A DNA stretch of 42,821 bases from Pseudobutyrivibrio sp. (GCA_024681435.1 JAILAV010000179.1:1-42821); one strand, 5' to 3'; positions 7,781 through 17,657 are shown, numbered from the stretch's first letter. Program-made: numbers and translations. Notes: generated by a model from the letters alone, not told the origin.

Positions 7781-10700
7781 GTGGGCAAAGTAAGAAGAGT
7801 TTACGTTGAAAAGAAACCACAATTTGCAGTATCTGCTAAGTCACTGTATTCCGAAATAGGAAGTTACTTAGGCATCAAGAATGTTACAGGAGTCAGGGTT
7901 TTGATTCGGTATGATGTTCAAGATGTTTCTGACGACGTTTTTAAGAAAGCTATTAAAACAGTTTTTTCGGAGCCACCTGTCGATGATGTTTATGAAGAAA
8001 CATTTGATTACGATGGCAGAGTATTTTCAGTTGAATTTTTACCAGGGCAATTTGACCAGCGCGCTGATTCTGCGGAGCAGTGTCTAAAGCTCTTAAATGA
8101 GAATGAAGAACCTACTATTCATACAGCAACTACCTATGTAATTGAGGGTAGCATTACTGACGACGAATTTGATGCTATAAAGTCGCATTGTATTAATCCT
8201 GTTGATTCTAGAGAGACTTCTCTTGATAAGCCAGAGTCTCTATCTAATAATTTCGATGAACCAGCCGACGTCAATACATTTGACGGTTTCGTTTCTATGG
8301 CTGAGAATGATTTACGCAATTTATATGACTCCTTAAATCTTGCTATGACATTTAAGGATTTCCTTCATATTCAGAACTATTTTTCCAATGATGAACATAG
8401 AGATCCAACTGTTACAGAAATCAGAGTATTAGATACTTATTGGTCTGATCACTGTAGACATACTACTTTCTCTACTGAACTTAAAAACGTTACTATTGAG
8501 GATGGCTACTACAAGACTCCTATTCAGGATACTTTTAACGATTACCTTGATAACTTTAAGATTCTCTACAAAGATAGAGATGATAAGTTTGTATGTCTTA
8601 TGGACTTAGCTCTTCTTGCTATGAAGCGTCTTAAGGCTGATGGTAAGCTTGAGGATCAGGAAGAGTCAGATGAAATTAATGCATGTTCAATCGTTGTTCC
8701 TATCAATGTAGATGGAACAGAGGAAGAGTGGCTCATCAACTTCAAAAATGAGACACACAACCATCCTACAGAAATCGAGCCATTTGGTGGTGCTGCTACA
8801 TGTCTTGGTGGCGCAATCCGTGATCCACTTTCAGGACGTACATATGTATATCAGGCAATGCGTGTCACAGGTGCGGCAGACCCTACAGTTTCTGTAAAGG
8901 ATACTATGGAAGGAAAACTTCCACAGAAGAAGCTTGTTCGTGAGGCAGCTCACGGTTATTCATCTTATGGTAACCAGATTGGTCTTGCTACAGGATATGT
9001 AAAAGAAATTTATCATCCAGATTATGTTGCAAAGCGTATGGAGATTGGTGCTGTTATGGGTGCTGCTCCAAGACGTGCTGTACAGCGTCTTAATTCTGAT
9101 CCAGGAGACAAGATTATTCTACTTGGTGGACGTACTGGTCGTGATGGTATCGGTGGTGCTACAGGTTCTTCAAAGGCACACAATACAGAGTCTACAGCAG
9201 TTTGCGGTGCTGAGGTTCAGAAGGGTAATCCACCTACAGAAAGAAAGATTCAGCGTCTTTTCAGAAGAGAAGAGGTTTCTTACATTATTAAGAAGTGTAA
9301 CGATTTTGGTGCTGGCGGTGTATCTGTTGCAATCGGTGAGCTTGCTCCTGGTCTTACAGTTGATTTGGACAAGGTGCCAAAGAAGTACGCAGGTCTTGAT
9401 GGAACAGAGCTTGCTATTTCAGAGTCACAGGAGCGTATGGCAGTAGTTGTTGCTCCAGCAGATGTTAATAAATTCCTTCAGTATGCAGCAGAGGAAAATC
9501 TTGAGGCTGTTGAAGTTGCAGTAGTTACTGAGGAGCCACGTCTTGTACTTAATTGGAGAGGTAAGGAAATTGTTAACCTTTCTAGAGCATTCCTTGATAC
9601 AAACGGTGCACATCAGGAGACAGACGTTTATGTAGAGCTTCCTGATAGCGATAACAAATATATAGATAAGATTGGTATTGAAAAGGTAGCTGAGGATGTT
9701 GCAAAGGGTGACTTTAGAGCTGCTTGGTTAGATTCACTTGCAGATTTAAATGTTTGTTCACAGAAGGGTCTTGTTGAAATGTTCGATGGTTCTATCGGAG
9801 CAGGTTCAACACTTATGCCATTCGGTGGAAAGTATCAGCTTACAGAGACACAGGCAATGGTTGCTAAGGTTCCAGTAGCTGATGGCAAGACAGATGCAGT
9901 TACAATGATGGCATACGGCTTTAATCCATATGTCAGCGCATGGTCACCATATCACGGTTCACAGCTTGCAGTTTTAGAGTCTGTAGCAAGAATCGTAGCA
10001 ACTGGTGGTGATTACAAGAAGATTAGATTTACATTCCAGGAGTACTTCCGCAGAATGAGCGAGGATCCAAAGAGATGGAGCCAGCCATTTGCAGCACTTC
10101 TTGGTGCATATAAGGCACAGATGGAATTCGGACTTCCTTCAATTGGTGGTAAGGATTCTATGTCAGGAACATTTAATGAAATCGATGTTCCACCAACACT
10201 TGTTTCTTTCGCAGTAGATGTAGCTAAGGAGCAGGATATTGTTACACCTGAGTTAAAGGAAGCTGGCGATAAGCTCTTCTTAATTAGAGTTCTTCGTGAC
10301 AATTACGATCAGCCAAACTACCAGCAGGCTAAGGCTATCTTCGAGGTAGTAAGACAGATGGTAGAGCTTGGAAGCATTAAGGCTGCATATGCACTTGACG
10401 CTAACGGACTTGTACCTGCTGTTTCAAAGATGGCATTTGGTAACAAGCTGGGTGTTAAGCTTTACGATGAATGTCAGTCAGTATTACTCTTTGGCTGTGT
10501 AATCGGAGATATCGTAGTAGAAGTTTCTGAGGATGGAGCACTTGCAATTAAGGGTGAGCTTGAGAAGCGCGGTCTTGCAGACTACGGATATGAAGTAGGC
10601 GAGGTTACAGCTGATGCTACATTTGCATACAAAGATGTAAAGATTTCTGTTGATGAAGCTATTGCAGCATGGACAGGTACTCTTGAAAAGGTATTCAAAA

Positions 10701-11581
10701 CTCGTAGCCATGATGATACAAGCATTGTTAATACAGGACTTTACGAGGAAAAGAATTTCTACATTTGCAAGAATAAGATTGCAAAGCCTAGAGTATTCAT
10801 TCCAGTATTCCCAGGTACAAACTGTGAGTACGATTCAGCTAGAGCATTTGAAAATGCTGGTGCTATCACAAATGTAAAGGTATTTAAGAACCAGACAGCA
10901 GAGGATATCAGAGAATCAGTAGATGAATTTACCAGAGCAATTGCTCAGTCACAAATTGTTATGTTCCCAGGCGGTTTCTCAGCAGGTGATGAACCAGAGG
11001 GTTCTGCTAAGTTCTTTGCTACAGCCTTTAGAAATGAAAAGATGAAAGAGGCTATTCACGGTTTACTTAACAATCGTGACGGTTTGATGCTTGGTATCTG
11101 TAATGGTTTCCAGGCTCTTATCAAGCTTGGCCTTGTACCATACGGGGAAATTCATACGCAGAAAGAAGATTCTCCAACACTTACTTACAACACAATCGGA
11201 CGTCATATTTCAAAGATTGCATATACTAAGGTAGTCAGCAACAAGTCTCCATGGCTTGCTGGTGCAAAACTTGGTGAGACATATTGTTCTCCAGCTTCTC
11301 ATGGTGAGGGACGTTTTGTTGCTCCAGAAGCTTTGATTAAGAAGTTATTTGAGAACGGCCAGGTAGCTACTCAGTATGCAGATATTGATGGCAATATATC
11401 AATGGACGAAGAGTGGAATATCAACGGAAGCTACTGTGCAATCGAGGGTATTACTAGCCCTGATGGTAGAGTATTCGGTAAGATGGCTCACGCTGAACGT
11501 AGAGGTGAGGGAGTTGCTCTTAACATCTACGGTGAGCAGGATCTTAAGATTTTTGAAGCAGGCGTAGATTACTTCCGCTAA
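7781..11581 (+). CDS. purL: Phosphoribosylformylglycinamidine synthase, single-chain PurL (1266 aa)
   Basis: Catalyses ATP- and glutamine-dependent conversion of FGAR to FGAM, step 4 of purine synthesis. The length fits the large single-chain type, in which the synthase and the glutaminase (PurQ) are fused. Motifs in order: YWSDHCRHTTF, FKNETHNHPTEIEPFGGAAT, GRTGRDGIGGATGSSKAH, ISESQERMAVV, IGGKDSMSGTF. The C-terminal class I glutamine amidotransferase follows: GTNCEYD, FPGGFSAGDEP, GICNGFQAL with nucleophile C1107, and the HAERRGEG end holding the His/Glu pair. Translation starts at a GTG, 6 bases after GGAGG; the overlapping ATG at 7779 is out of frame. Clostridia commonly use this fused form, so no smPurL/PurS is expected. 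Confidence 0.97.
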   Translation: MGKVRRVYVEKKPQFAVSAKSLYSEIGSYLGIKNVTGVRVLIRYDVQDVSDDVFKKAIKTVFSEPPVDDVYEETFDYDGRVFSVEFLPGQFDQRADSAEQCLKLLNENEEPTIHTATTYVIEGSITDDEFDAIKSHCINPVDSRETSLDKPESLSNNFDEPADVNTFDGFVSMAENDLRNLYDSLNLAMTFKDFLHIQNYFSNDEHRDPTVTEIRVLDTYWSDHCRHTTFSTELKNVTIEDGYYKTPIQDTFNDYLDNFKILYKDRDDKFVCLMDLALLAMKRLKADGKLEDQEESDEINACSIVVPINVDGTEEEWLINFKNETHNHPTEIEPFGGAATCLGGAIRDPLSGRTYVYQAMRVTGAADPTVSVKDTMEGKLPQKKLVREAAHGYSSYGNQIGLATGYVKEIYHPDYVAKRMEIGAVMGAAPRRAVQRLNSDPGDKIILLGGRTGRDGIGGATGSSKAHNTESTAVCGAEVQKGNPPTERKIQRLFRREEVSYIIKKCNDFGAGGVSVAIGELAPGLTVDLDKVPKKYAGLDGTELAISESQERMAVVVAPADVNKFLQYAAEENLEAVEVAVVTEEPRLVLNWRGKEIVNLSRAFLDTNGAHQETDVYVELPDSDNKYIDKIGIEKVAEDVAKGDFRAAWLDSLADLNVCSQKGLVEMFDGSIGAGSTLMPFGGKYQLTETQAMVAKVPVADGKTDAVTMMAYGFNPYVSAWSPYHGSQLAVLESVARIVATGGDYKKIRFTFQEYFRRMSEDPKRWSQPFAALLGAYKAQMEFGLPSIGGKDSMSGTFNEIDVPPTLVSFAVDVAKEQDIVTPELKEAGDKLFLIRVLRDNYDQPNYQQAKAIFEVVRQMVELGSIKAAYALDANGLVPAVSKMAFGNKLGVKLYDECQSVLLFGCVIGDIVVEVSEDGALAIKGELEKRGLADYGYEVGEVTADATFAYKDVKISVDEAIAAWTGTLEKVFKTRSHDDTSIVNTGLYEEKNFYICKNKIAKPRVFIPVFPGTNCEYDSARAFENAGAITNVKVFKNQTAEDIRESVDEFTRAIAQSQIVMFPGGFSAGDEPEGSAKFFATAFRNEKMKEAIHGLLNNRDGLMLGICNGFQALIKLGLVPYGEIHTQKEDSPTLTYNTIGRHISKIAYTKVVSNKSPWLAGAKLGETYCSPASHGEGRFVAPEALIKKLFENGQVATQYADIDGNISMDEEWNINGSYCAIEGITSPDGRVFGKMAHAERRGEGVALNIYGEQDLKIFEAGVDYFR

Positions 11582-11591
11582 AATCAAACGT

Positions 11592-11626
11592 AAATCCAAG
11601 GTATCTTTTATACCTTGGATTTTGTA
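11592..11626 (+). terminator. Terminator after purL
   Basis: AAATCCAAGGTA and TACCTTGGATTT form a 12-bp perfect stem. The T-tract is short (TTTTGT), so termination may be incomplete. Confidence 0.7.
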
Positions 11627-11630
11627 AAAT

Positions 11631-11694
11631 AGCTTCTGATTAAAATGTATAAATATCAGATGGCGCTAGCATAAAAACTCGGCTCAGAAGCGAG
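11631..11694 (+). promoter_or_regulatory. carAB leader with mutually exclusive hairpins
   Basis: GCTTCTGA (11632) can pair perfectly with TCAGAAGC (11684). Its TCTGAT part can instead pair with ATCAGA (11655), and CTCG/CGAG (11678/11691) can form a separate small stem. A possible -10 (TATAAA, 11648) lies between. This could be an attenuation-like leader or an operator. I see no PyrR-binding consensus and no T-tract terminator. Confidence 0.4.
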
Positions 11695-11726
11695 AGGTAG
11701 AATAAAAAGGGTAGAAAAGAGGAAAA

Positions 11727-12797
11727 ATGAAAGCATTTTTGATTTTGGAAGATGGAACAGTATTTGAGGGAACTAGCATTGGTTCTACCAGAGAAGTCAT
11801 CAGTGAGATTGTATTCAATACATCTATGACTGGATATTTGGAGGTCCTTACAGACCCTTCATATGCAGGTCAGGCAGTATGTATGACATATCCTCTGATT
11901 GGTAATTATGGTATTACACCTGATATGGAAAGCGGCAGACCATGGCCAGACGGTTTTATTGTAAGAGAACTTAGCCGTATTCCTTCAAACTTCAGATGTC
12001 AGGGTACAATACAAGATTTTCTTGTAAAGCACGATATACCAGGTATTGCTGGTATCGATACAAGAGCACTTACAAAAATCTTGCGTGACCGTGGAACAAT
12101 GAACGGTATGATTACTACAAATGAAAACTATAACTTTGAAGAGATTCAGCCAAAGCTTAAGGCATATCAAACAGGAGATGTAGTTTCAAAGGTAACATGC
12201 GAGTCAAAATCAGTTCTACCAGGCGCTGGCAAGAAGGTTGCTCTTTTAGATTTTGGAGCAAAGAAGAATATTGCAAAATCTCTTAATGACAGAGGTTGCG
12301 AGGTTACAATTTACCCAGCACACACAAAGGCTGAAGAAATCCTTAAGACAAATCCAGATGGAATTATGCTTTCAAACGGACCTGGAGATCCAAAGGATTG
12401 TGGCCCAATCATAGATGAAGTAAGAAAACTATACGAAAGTAACACACCTATATTTGCAATTTGCCTCGGACATCAGCTTATGGCTCTTGCAACAGGTGCG
12501 GATACACACAAGCTTAAGTATGGTCACCGTGGTGGTAACCATCCAGTAAAGGATTTAGAGACAGGTCATGTATATATTTCATCACAGAATCATGGTTATG
12601 TAGTAGATACTGACAAGCTCGATCCAAAGGTTGCTACACCTGCATTCGTAAATGTAAACGATGGTACAAATGAAGGACTTAAATATACAGGAAAGAACAT
12701 TTTCACTGTTCAGTTCCATCCTGAAGCATGTCCAGGACCACAGGACAGCGGATATTTGTTTGATAGATTTATTAAGATGATGGGAGGAAATCAGTAA
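11727..12797 (+). CDS. carA: Carbamoyl-phosphate synthase, small (glutaminase) subunit
   Basis: Hydrolyses glutamine and passes ammonia to CarB for carbamoyl phosphate, the precursor of pyrimidines and arginine. The 356-aa length is normal. The N-terminal CarA domain (VFEGTSIG, MTGYLEVLTDPSYAGQ) is followed by a class I glutamine amidotransferase: LSNGPGDP, FAICLGHQLMALA with nucleophile C246, and VQFHPEACPGP with the catalytic His-Glu. A GAGG site precedes the ATG. The stop codon overlaps the carB start by one base (TAATG), so the subunits are translationally coupled. No pyr or arg genes are adjacent in this window. Confidence 0.97.
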   Translation: MKAFLILEDGTVFEGTSIGSTREVISEIVFNTSMTGYLEVLTDPSYAGQAVCMTYPLIGNYGITPDMESGRPWPDGFIVRELSRIPSNFRCQGTIQDFLVKHDIPGIAGIDTRALTKILRDRGTMNGMITTNENYNFEEIQPKLKAYQTGDVVSKVTCESKSVLPGAGKKVALLDFGAKKNIAKSLNDRGCEVTIYPAHTKAEEILKTNPDGIMLSNGPGDPKDCGPIIDEVRKLYESNTPIFAICLGHQLMALATGADTHKLKYGHRGGNHPVKDLETGHVYISSQNHGYVVDTDKLDPKVATPAFVNVNDGTNEGLKYTGKNIFTVQFHPEACPGPQDSGYLFDRFIKMMGGNQ

Positions 12798-15700
12798 TGC
12801 CAAAGAGAAGTGACATTAAGAAAGTAATGGTGATTGGTTCTGGTCCTATCGTCATTGGACAGGCGGCGGAATTCGATTATGCCGGAACTCAGGCTTGTCG
12901 TTCACTTAAGGAAGAGGGCGTGGAGGTATGCTTGGTAAACTCAAACCCAGCTACAATCATGACCGATAAAGAAATCGCTGATCAGGTTTATATCGAGCCT
13001 CTTACAGTTGATGTTTTAAAGCAGATTATTATTAAGGAAAAACCAGATTCACTTCTACCAACACTTGGTGGACAGGCTGGACTTAACCTTGGTATGGAGC
13101 TTGCTGAGTCAGGATTTTTGGCTGAGCAAGGAGTAAAGCTTATCGGAACTACAGCAGAGACAATTTTTAGAGCTGAGGACAGACAAGCATTTAAGGACAC
13201 CATGGAAAAGCTTGGTGAGCCTGTTGCAGCATCACTTGTAGTAAATACAGTAGAAGATGGTATTAAGTTTACAAACACTATTGGTTATCCGGTAGTACTT
13301 CGTCCGGCTTATACACTTGGTGGTTCAGGCGGTGGTATCGCTCACAATCAGGCGGAGCTTGTTGAGATTCTTACAAATGGTCTTCGTCTTTCACGTGTAC
13401 ATGAGGTACTTGTAGAAAGATGTATTGCTGGTTGGAAGGAAATAGAGTATGAAGTAATGCGTGATGCAAACGGTAACTGCATCACAGTATGTAACATGGA
13501 AAACATCGATCCTGTTGGTGTACATACAGGTGACTCAATCGTAGTTGCTCCTTCACAGACACTTGGTGATAAAGAATACCAGATGCTTCGTACCAGTGCG
13601 CTTCGTATTATCGATGAGCTTGGTATCACAGGTGGATGTAATGTACAGTATGCTCTTCATCCAGAGAGTTTTGAATACTGCGTAATCGAGGTAAATCCTC
13701 GTGTATCTCGTTCATCAGCCCTTGCATCTAAGGCTACAGGTTATCCAATTGCAAAGGTAGCAGCTAAGATTGCCCTTGGTTATACACTTGATGAGATTCC
13801 AAATGCTATCACTAAGAAGACATTCGCATCCTTCGAGCCAATGCTTGATTATTGCGTAGTTAAGATTCCACGTCTTCCATTTGATAAGTTTATTACTGCA
13901 ACCAGAAAGCTTACAACACAGATGAAGGCTACTGGTGAGGTTATGTCTATCTGCAATAATTTCGAGGGAGCCCTTATGAAGGCTATCCGTTCATTGGAGC
14001 AGCATGTAGATTCACTTATGAGCTACGACTTCTGCAATATGACAGATGAGGAGCTTAATGAGGCTCTTACAGTAGTTGACGATAGAAGAATTTACTGTAT
14101 CGCAGAAGCACTTCGCAGAGGTGTTTCATACGAGAAAATCCATAATATTACACAGATTGATATCTGGTTTATTGATAAGATTAAGATTCTCGTTGAGATG
14201 GAGCAGCGTCTTGCAAGCGAGGAGCTTACAGTAGAGCTTCTTAAGGAAGCAAAGCGAATTGAATTCCCAGATAACGTAATTGCTCAGCTTAATGGAAAGC
14301 TTACAGAAGAGCAGGTTCGCAAGATGCGTTATGACAACGGTATCGTTGCAGCTTACAAGATGGTTGATACCTGTGCAGCAGAGTTTGATGCCATGACTCC
14401 TTACTATTACAGTGTATATGGAAGCGAGAACGAAGCTGTAAAGACTAATGACAGAAAGAAAGTACTTGTACTTGGTTCTGGTCCAATCCGTATCGGACAA
14501 GGTGTAGAGTTTGACTATTGTTCAGTTCACGCTACTTGGGCATTTGCTAAGGAAGGTTGGGAGACAGTCATCGTAAACAATAACCCAGAGACAGTTTCAA
14601 CTGACTTTGATATAGCAGATAAGCTTTACTTCGAGCCTCTTACAAATGAGGATGTAGAATCAATTGTAAATCTTGAAAAGCCAGACGGAGCTATCGTACA
14701 GTTCGGTGGTCAGACAGCTATCAAGCTTACAGAGCACCTTATGAAAATCGGTGTGCCAATTCTTGGAACAAAGGCAGAGGATGTAGATGCAGCAGAGGAT
14801 AGAGAGCTCTTTGATGAAATCTTAGAGCAGACACAGATTCCTCGTGCAGCAGGTGGTACAGTATTTACAGCAGAGGAAGCAAAGGAAGTTGCAAATCGAC
14901 TTGGTTATCCAGTACTTGTACGTCCTTCATACGTACTTGGTGGACAGGGTATGCAGATTGCTTTCAATGATGAGGAGATTGAGATGTTCATGGACATCAT
15001 CAATCAGATTGCTCAGGATCATCCAATTCTTGTAGATAAGTATTTACAGGGTAAGGAGATTGAGGTAGATGCCATCTGCGATGGAGAAAATATTTTAATC
15101 CCTGGTATCATGGAGCATATCGAGCGTACTGGTATCCACTCAGGTGATAGTATTTCAGTTTATCCTGCTCACACAATTAGTCAGGATATTAAGGATAAGA
15201 TTGTAGATTATACAGAGCGTCTTGCAAAGGCACTTCACGTACTTGGCATGATTAACATTCAGTTCATTGCCATGGATGGGGAGGTATATGTAATCGAGGT
15301 TAACCCACGAAGCTCTCGTACAGTGCCATACATCAGTAAGGTTACAGGTATTCCAATCGTAGACCTTGCAGCAAAGGCAATCCTTGGTCACAAGATTACA
15401 GATATGGGATACAAGCCAGGTTTACAGCCAGAGGCAGATTACATCGCTATCAAGATGCCAGTATTCTCATTTGAAAAGCTTCGCGGAGCTGAGATTAGCT
15501 TGGGACCAGAAATGAAATCGACTGGTGAGTGCTTAGGTATTGCTAAGACCTTCGAGGAGGCTCTTTACAAGGCATTCCTTGGAGCAGGAGTTGTTCTTCC
15601 AAAGTACAAGCAGATGATTATCACTGTAAAAGATGCTGATAAACCAGAAGCTTTAGAGGTTGCTAAGAGATTCGAAAAACTTGGTTACACAATTTACGCG

Positions 15701-15997
15701 ACACGTTCAACTGCAAAGTACTTACAGGACGGCGGTGTTGATGCTCGTTGGGTAAACAAAATTACTCAGGAATCTCCAAACGTAATGGACCTTATCTTAG
15801 GTCACAAGATTGATCTTGTCATTGATACACCTACTCAGGGACACGGTGATAAGACTAGAGATGGATTCCTTATCAGAAGAAATGCCATCGAGACAGGTAT
15901 CAATTGTATCACAGCAATGGATACTGCAGTTGCTCTTGCAACATCACTTGAGAGTGCGACAACAGAATATACACTTGTAGATGTAGCAAAGATATAA
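12797..15997 (+). CDS. carB: Carbamoyl-phosphate synthase, large subunit
   Basis: Synthesises carbamoyl phosphate from bicarbonate, ammonia and two ATP, in complex with CarA. The 1066-aa protein shows the expected internal duplication. Each half opens with VMVIGSGPIVIGQAAEFDY or VLVLGSGPIRIGQGVEFDY, has ATP-grasp loops RPAYTLGGSGGG and RPSYVLGGQGM, and metal-binding VIEVNPRVSRSSALASK and VIEVNPRSSRTVPYISK. The last ~130 residues form the allosteric MGS-like domain (IYATRSTAKYLQDGGVDA). Its start overlaps carA by one base. Nothing is truncated. Confidence 0.98.
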   Translation: MPKRSDIKKVMVIGSGPIVIGQAAEFDYAGTQACRSLKEEGVEVCLVNSNPATIMTDKEIADQVYIEPLTVDVLKQIIIKEKPDSLLPTLGGQAGLNLGMELAESGFLAEQGVKLIGTTAETIFRAEDRQAFKDTMEKLGEPVAASLVVNTVEDGIKFTNTIGYPVVLRPAYTLGGSGGGIAHNQAELVEILTNGLRLSRVHEVLVERCIAGWKEIEYEVMRDANGNCITVCNMENIDPVGVHTGDSIVVAPSQTLGDKEYQMLRTSALRIIDELGITGGCNVQYALHPESFEYCVIEVNPRVSRSSALASKATGYPIAKVAAKIALGYTLDEIPNAITKKTFASFEPMLDYCVVKIPRLPFDKFITATRKLTTQMKATGEVMSICNNFEGALMKAIRSLEQHVDSLMSYDFCNMTDEELNEALTVVDDRRIYCIAEALRRGVSYEKIHNITQIDIWFIDKIKILVEMEQRLASEELTVELLKEAKRIEFPDNVIAQLNGKLTEEQVRKMRYDNGIVAAYKMVDTCAAEFDAMTPYYYSVYGSENEAVKTNDRKKVLVLGSGPIRIGQGVEFDYCSVHATWAFAKEGWETVIVNNNPETVSTDFDIADKLYFEPLTNEDVESIVNLEKPDGAIVQFGGQTAIKLTEHLMKIGVPILGTKAEDVDAAEDRELFDEILEQTQIPRAAGGTVFTAEEAKEVANRLGYPVLVRPSYVLGGQGMQIAFNDEEIEMFMDIINQIAQDHPILVDKYLQGKEIEVDAICDGENILIPGIMEHIERTGIHSGDSISVYPAHTISQDIKDKIVDYTERLAKALHVLGMINIQFIAMDGEVYVIEVNPRSSRTVPYISKVTGIPIVDLAAKAILGHKITDMGYKPGLQPEADYIAIKMPVFSFEKLRGAEISLGPEMKSTGECLGIAKTFEEALYKAFLGAGVVLPKYKQMIITVKDADKPEALEVAKRFEKLGYTIYATRSTAKYLQDGGVDARWVNKITQESPNVMDLILGHKIDLVIDTPTQGHGDKTRDGFLIRRNAIETGINCITAMDTAVALATSLESATTEYTLVDVAKI

Positions 15998-16008
15998 AAA
16001 ATACTAGA

Positions 16009-16049
16009 AACTATCCTATAATCATATATGTTATAGGGTAGTTTTTTTA
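16009..16049 (+). terminator. Terminator after carAB
   Basis: AACTATCCTATAA and TTATAGGGTAGTT pair over 13 bp (one G-U) with a 9-base loop, then TTTTTAT. Confidence 0.92.
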
Positions 16050-16096
16050 TTTAGGAAAACTTCTGTATAATACATATAGAAGATTGGAGGGAAAGT

Positions 16097-16651
16097 ATGA
16101 TTTTATATCATGTTGGCTTTGAGAAAATAAAAAATCCTGATGTTCATTATGGCAGAAAGAATGCTGATTTTGGGCAGGGCTTTTATCTAACAGATGATAA
16201 AGATTTTTCTTATAGATGGGCGAAGGAGAAAGAAGGGGCAGATACAATTTTAAATACATACGAATTAGACCTTTCCAAATTAACAGTTAGGACGTTGAAT
16301 CGCGACAATAATTGGACAGAGTATATCTATCATAATAGAAATAGAATGCCAGACATTTATACGGAAGATGTAATAATAGGGCCAATTGCAAATGATATTA
16401 TTTATGATGTGATGGGAATTATTACCAGTGGTATGATTCCAAGGGATATTGCAATGTCACTTTTATTAATTGGACCTGAATACAAACAGATTGTTTTGAA
16501 GACAAAAAATGCTGCAGCAAATCTTAAGTGGATTTCAAGTGAAATAATCACTCATGATAAATTAGAAATCTCTCATGAGAAAATGAAAGAAGAAGAAGAA
16601 AACTACCAGCAATTATTTGCAAATGAGTTGGAAAGATTGCTTGAATATTAA
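16097..16651 (+). CDS. DUF3990-family protein (184 aa), possible ADP-ribosyltransferase-fold toxin
   Basis: The N-terminus has the family pattern: LYHVGFEKIKNPD, then GRKNADFGQGFYLTDDKDFSYRWA. The H/Y and FYLT elements are reminiscent of the nucleotide pocket of ADP-ribosyltransferase-like folds. DUF3990 proteins often occur in small cassettes with DUF3791 proteins and are suspected toxin-antitoxin partners. Here no partner lies on either side: carB ends before it and a flavodoxin follows. A GGAGGG site lies 5 bases before the ATG, and a TATAAT (16066) overlaps the end of the carB terminator. The C-terminal ~30 residues are a charged helix. Family assignment is fairly firm; function is inference. 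Confidence 0.8.
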   Translation: MILYHVGFEKIKNPDVHYGRKNADFGQGFYLTDDKDFSYRWAKEKEGADTILNTYELDLSKLTVRTLNRDNNWTEYIYHNRNRMPDIYTEDVIIGPIANDIIYDVMGIITSGMIPRDIAMSLLLIGPEYKQIVLKTKNAAANLKWISSEIITHDKLEISHEKMKEEEENYQQLFANELERLLEY

Positions 16652-16666
16652 TTAATAAAAAGATAA

Positions 16667-16695
16667 TTGACTTTTAGAAAATATAGGATTATATT
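16667..16695 (+). promoter_or_regulatory. Promoter for the flavodoxin gene
   Basis: TTGACT, 17-base spacer, TATATT, followed by a leader of about 60 bases to the ATG at 16763. Confidence 0.75.
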
Positions 16696-16762
16696 AAAGG
16701 TATTAATTGAGTACAATTAAATAGCATAAGTTGTAATAGATTCGAAATACGGAGGTCAAATT

Positions 16763-17158
16763 ATGGTAGCAGTTAGATATTATTCAAAATCGGGAAATAC
16801 AAAGTTATTGGCAGAGGCCATCGGAAGAGGTGCTGGAGTATTGCCTATTTCTGTAGATGAGGATAGTGCTAAGATTACAGAAAATATCGATGTACTTTTT
16901 ATCGGCGGAGCTTTATATGCTTACGGACTTGATAAAGTGATGAATGAGTATCTTGCAGGAATAGATGGCACTAAAGTAAAGAAAGCAGTTGTATTTTCAA
17001 CTTCATGGATTTCAAAGCATTCTATTGATTTAATTAAGAAAGCACTTAAGGAAAAGGGCATTGAAGTCGCTGATGAGACATGCTATGTAAGAAGCAAGCC
17101 AAATGATAAGCAGCTTGCTGAAGCAGAAGCATTTGGTAAAAAGATGATTTCTTGCTAA
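16763..17158 (+). CDS. Flavodoxin-family protein (131 aa)
   Basis: The N-terminal YYSKSGNTKLLAEAI is the phosphate-binding loop of flavodoxins, which holds the FMN phosphate. IDVLFIGGALYAYGLDK and VVFSTSW correspond to later strand/loop elements around the isoalloxazine ring. It is somewhat short for a full flavodoxin (about 140-150 aa) and lacks the usual acidic electron-carrier surface, so it may be a flavodoxin-like oxidoreductase domain rather than a general carrier. It has its own promoter and a GGAGG site. The next gene, another FMN protein, lies 106 bases downstream on the same strand. Confidence 0.85.
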   Translation: MVAVRYYSKSGNTKLLAEAIGRGAGVLPISVDEDSAKITENIDVLFIGGALYAYGLDKVMNEYLAGIDGTKVKKAVVFSTSWISKHSIDLIKKALKEKGIEVADETCYVRSKPNDKQLAEAEAFGKKMISC

Positions 17159-17264
17159 TTTAATTTTGATTTAAACATAAAATTAAATTGCGCGCAAGAT
17201 ACTTGCATCTTATTAAAAACTGAGTTATCATAAAGAAAGAAATTTATTAAGGAGGAGTAATTTC

Positions 17265-17657
17265 ATGGAAAGAGTAGAAAAGTTTCTTAAGGAAGCAGAC
17301 ACTTATTTTCTTGCAACAGTAGATGGGGATCAGCCAAGAGTTAGACCTTTTGGAACTGCTCACATCATCGAAGGTAAGTTATACATTCAGACAGGAAAAT
17401 CTAAAGATGTATCAAAGCAGATTCATGCAAATCCAAAGGTAGAGGTTTGTGCATTTAAGGATGGCAAGTGGCTTCGTGTTGCTGGTGAGCTTGTATCTGA
17501 TGATAGAAGAGAGATTAAGCAGGCTATGCTTGATGCTTATCCATCATTACAGAGCATGTACTCAGCTGATGATGACAACACTGAAGTATTATACTTTAAG
17601 GATGCAACAGCTACATTTTACTCATTTACAGACGCACCTGAAGTTGTGAAATTTTAA
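17265..17657 (+). CDS. Pyridoxamine 5'-phosphate oxidase-like FMN-binding split-barrel protein (130 aa)
   Basis: A single PNPOx-like domain: ADTYFLATVDGDQPRVRPFGT, then LYIQTGKSKDVSKQIHANPKVEVCAF, then WLRVAGELV. These are conserved strands of the flavin-binding split barrel. Its length fits the small family members of anaerobes, which act as flavin or F420-type reductases rather than true PdxH, and the PLP-specific tail is absent. An AAGGAGGAG site precedes the ATG. The 106-base gap upstream holds only AT-rich imperfect repeats, so it may be read together with the flavodoxin. The substrate is unknown. Confidence 0.85.
   Translation: MERVEKFLKEADTYFLATVDGDQPRVRPFGTAHIIEGKLYIQTGKSKDVSKQIHANPKVEVCAFKDGKWLRVAGELVSDDRREIKQAMLDAYPSLQSMYSADDDNTEVLYFKDATATFYSFTDAPEVVKF

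Noticed and set aside
11627-11726. PyrR-type attenuator before carA
   Set aside because: No PyrR-binding loop consensus and no T-tract terminator after the hairpins.
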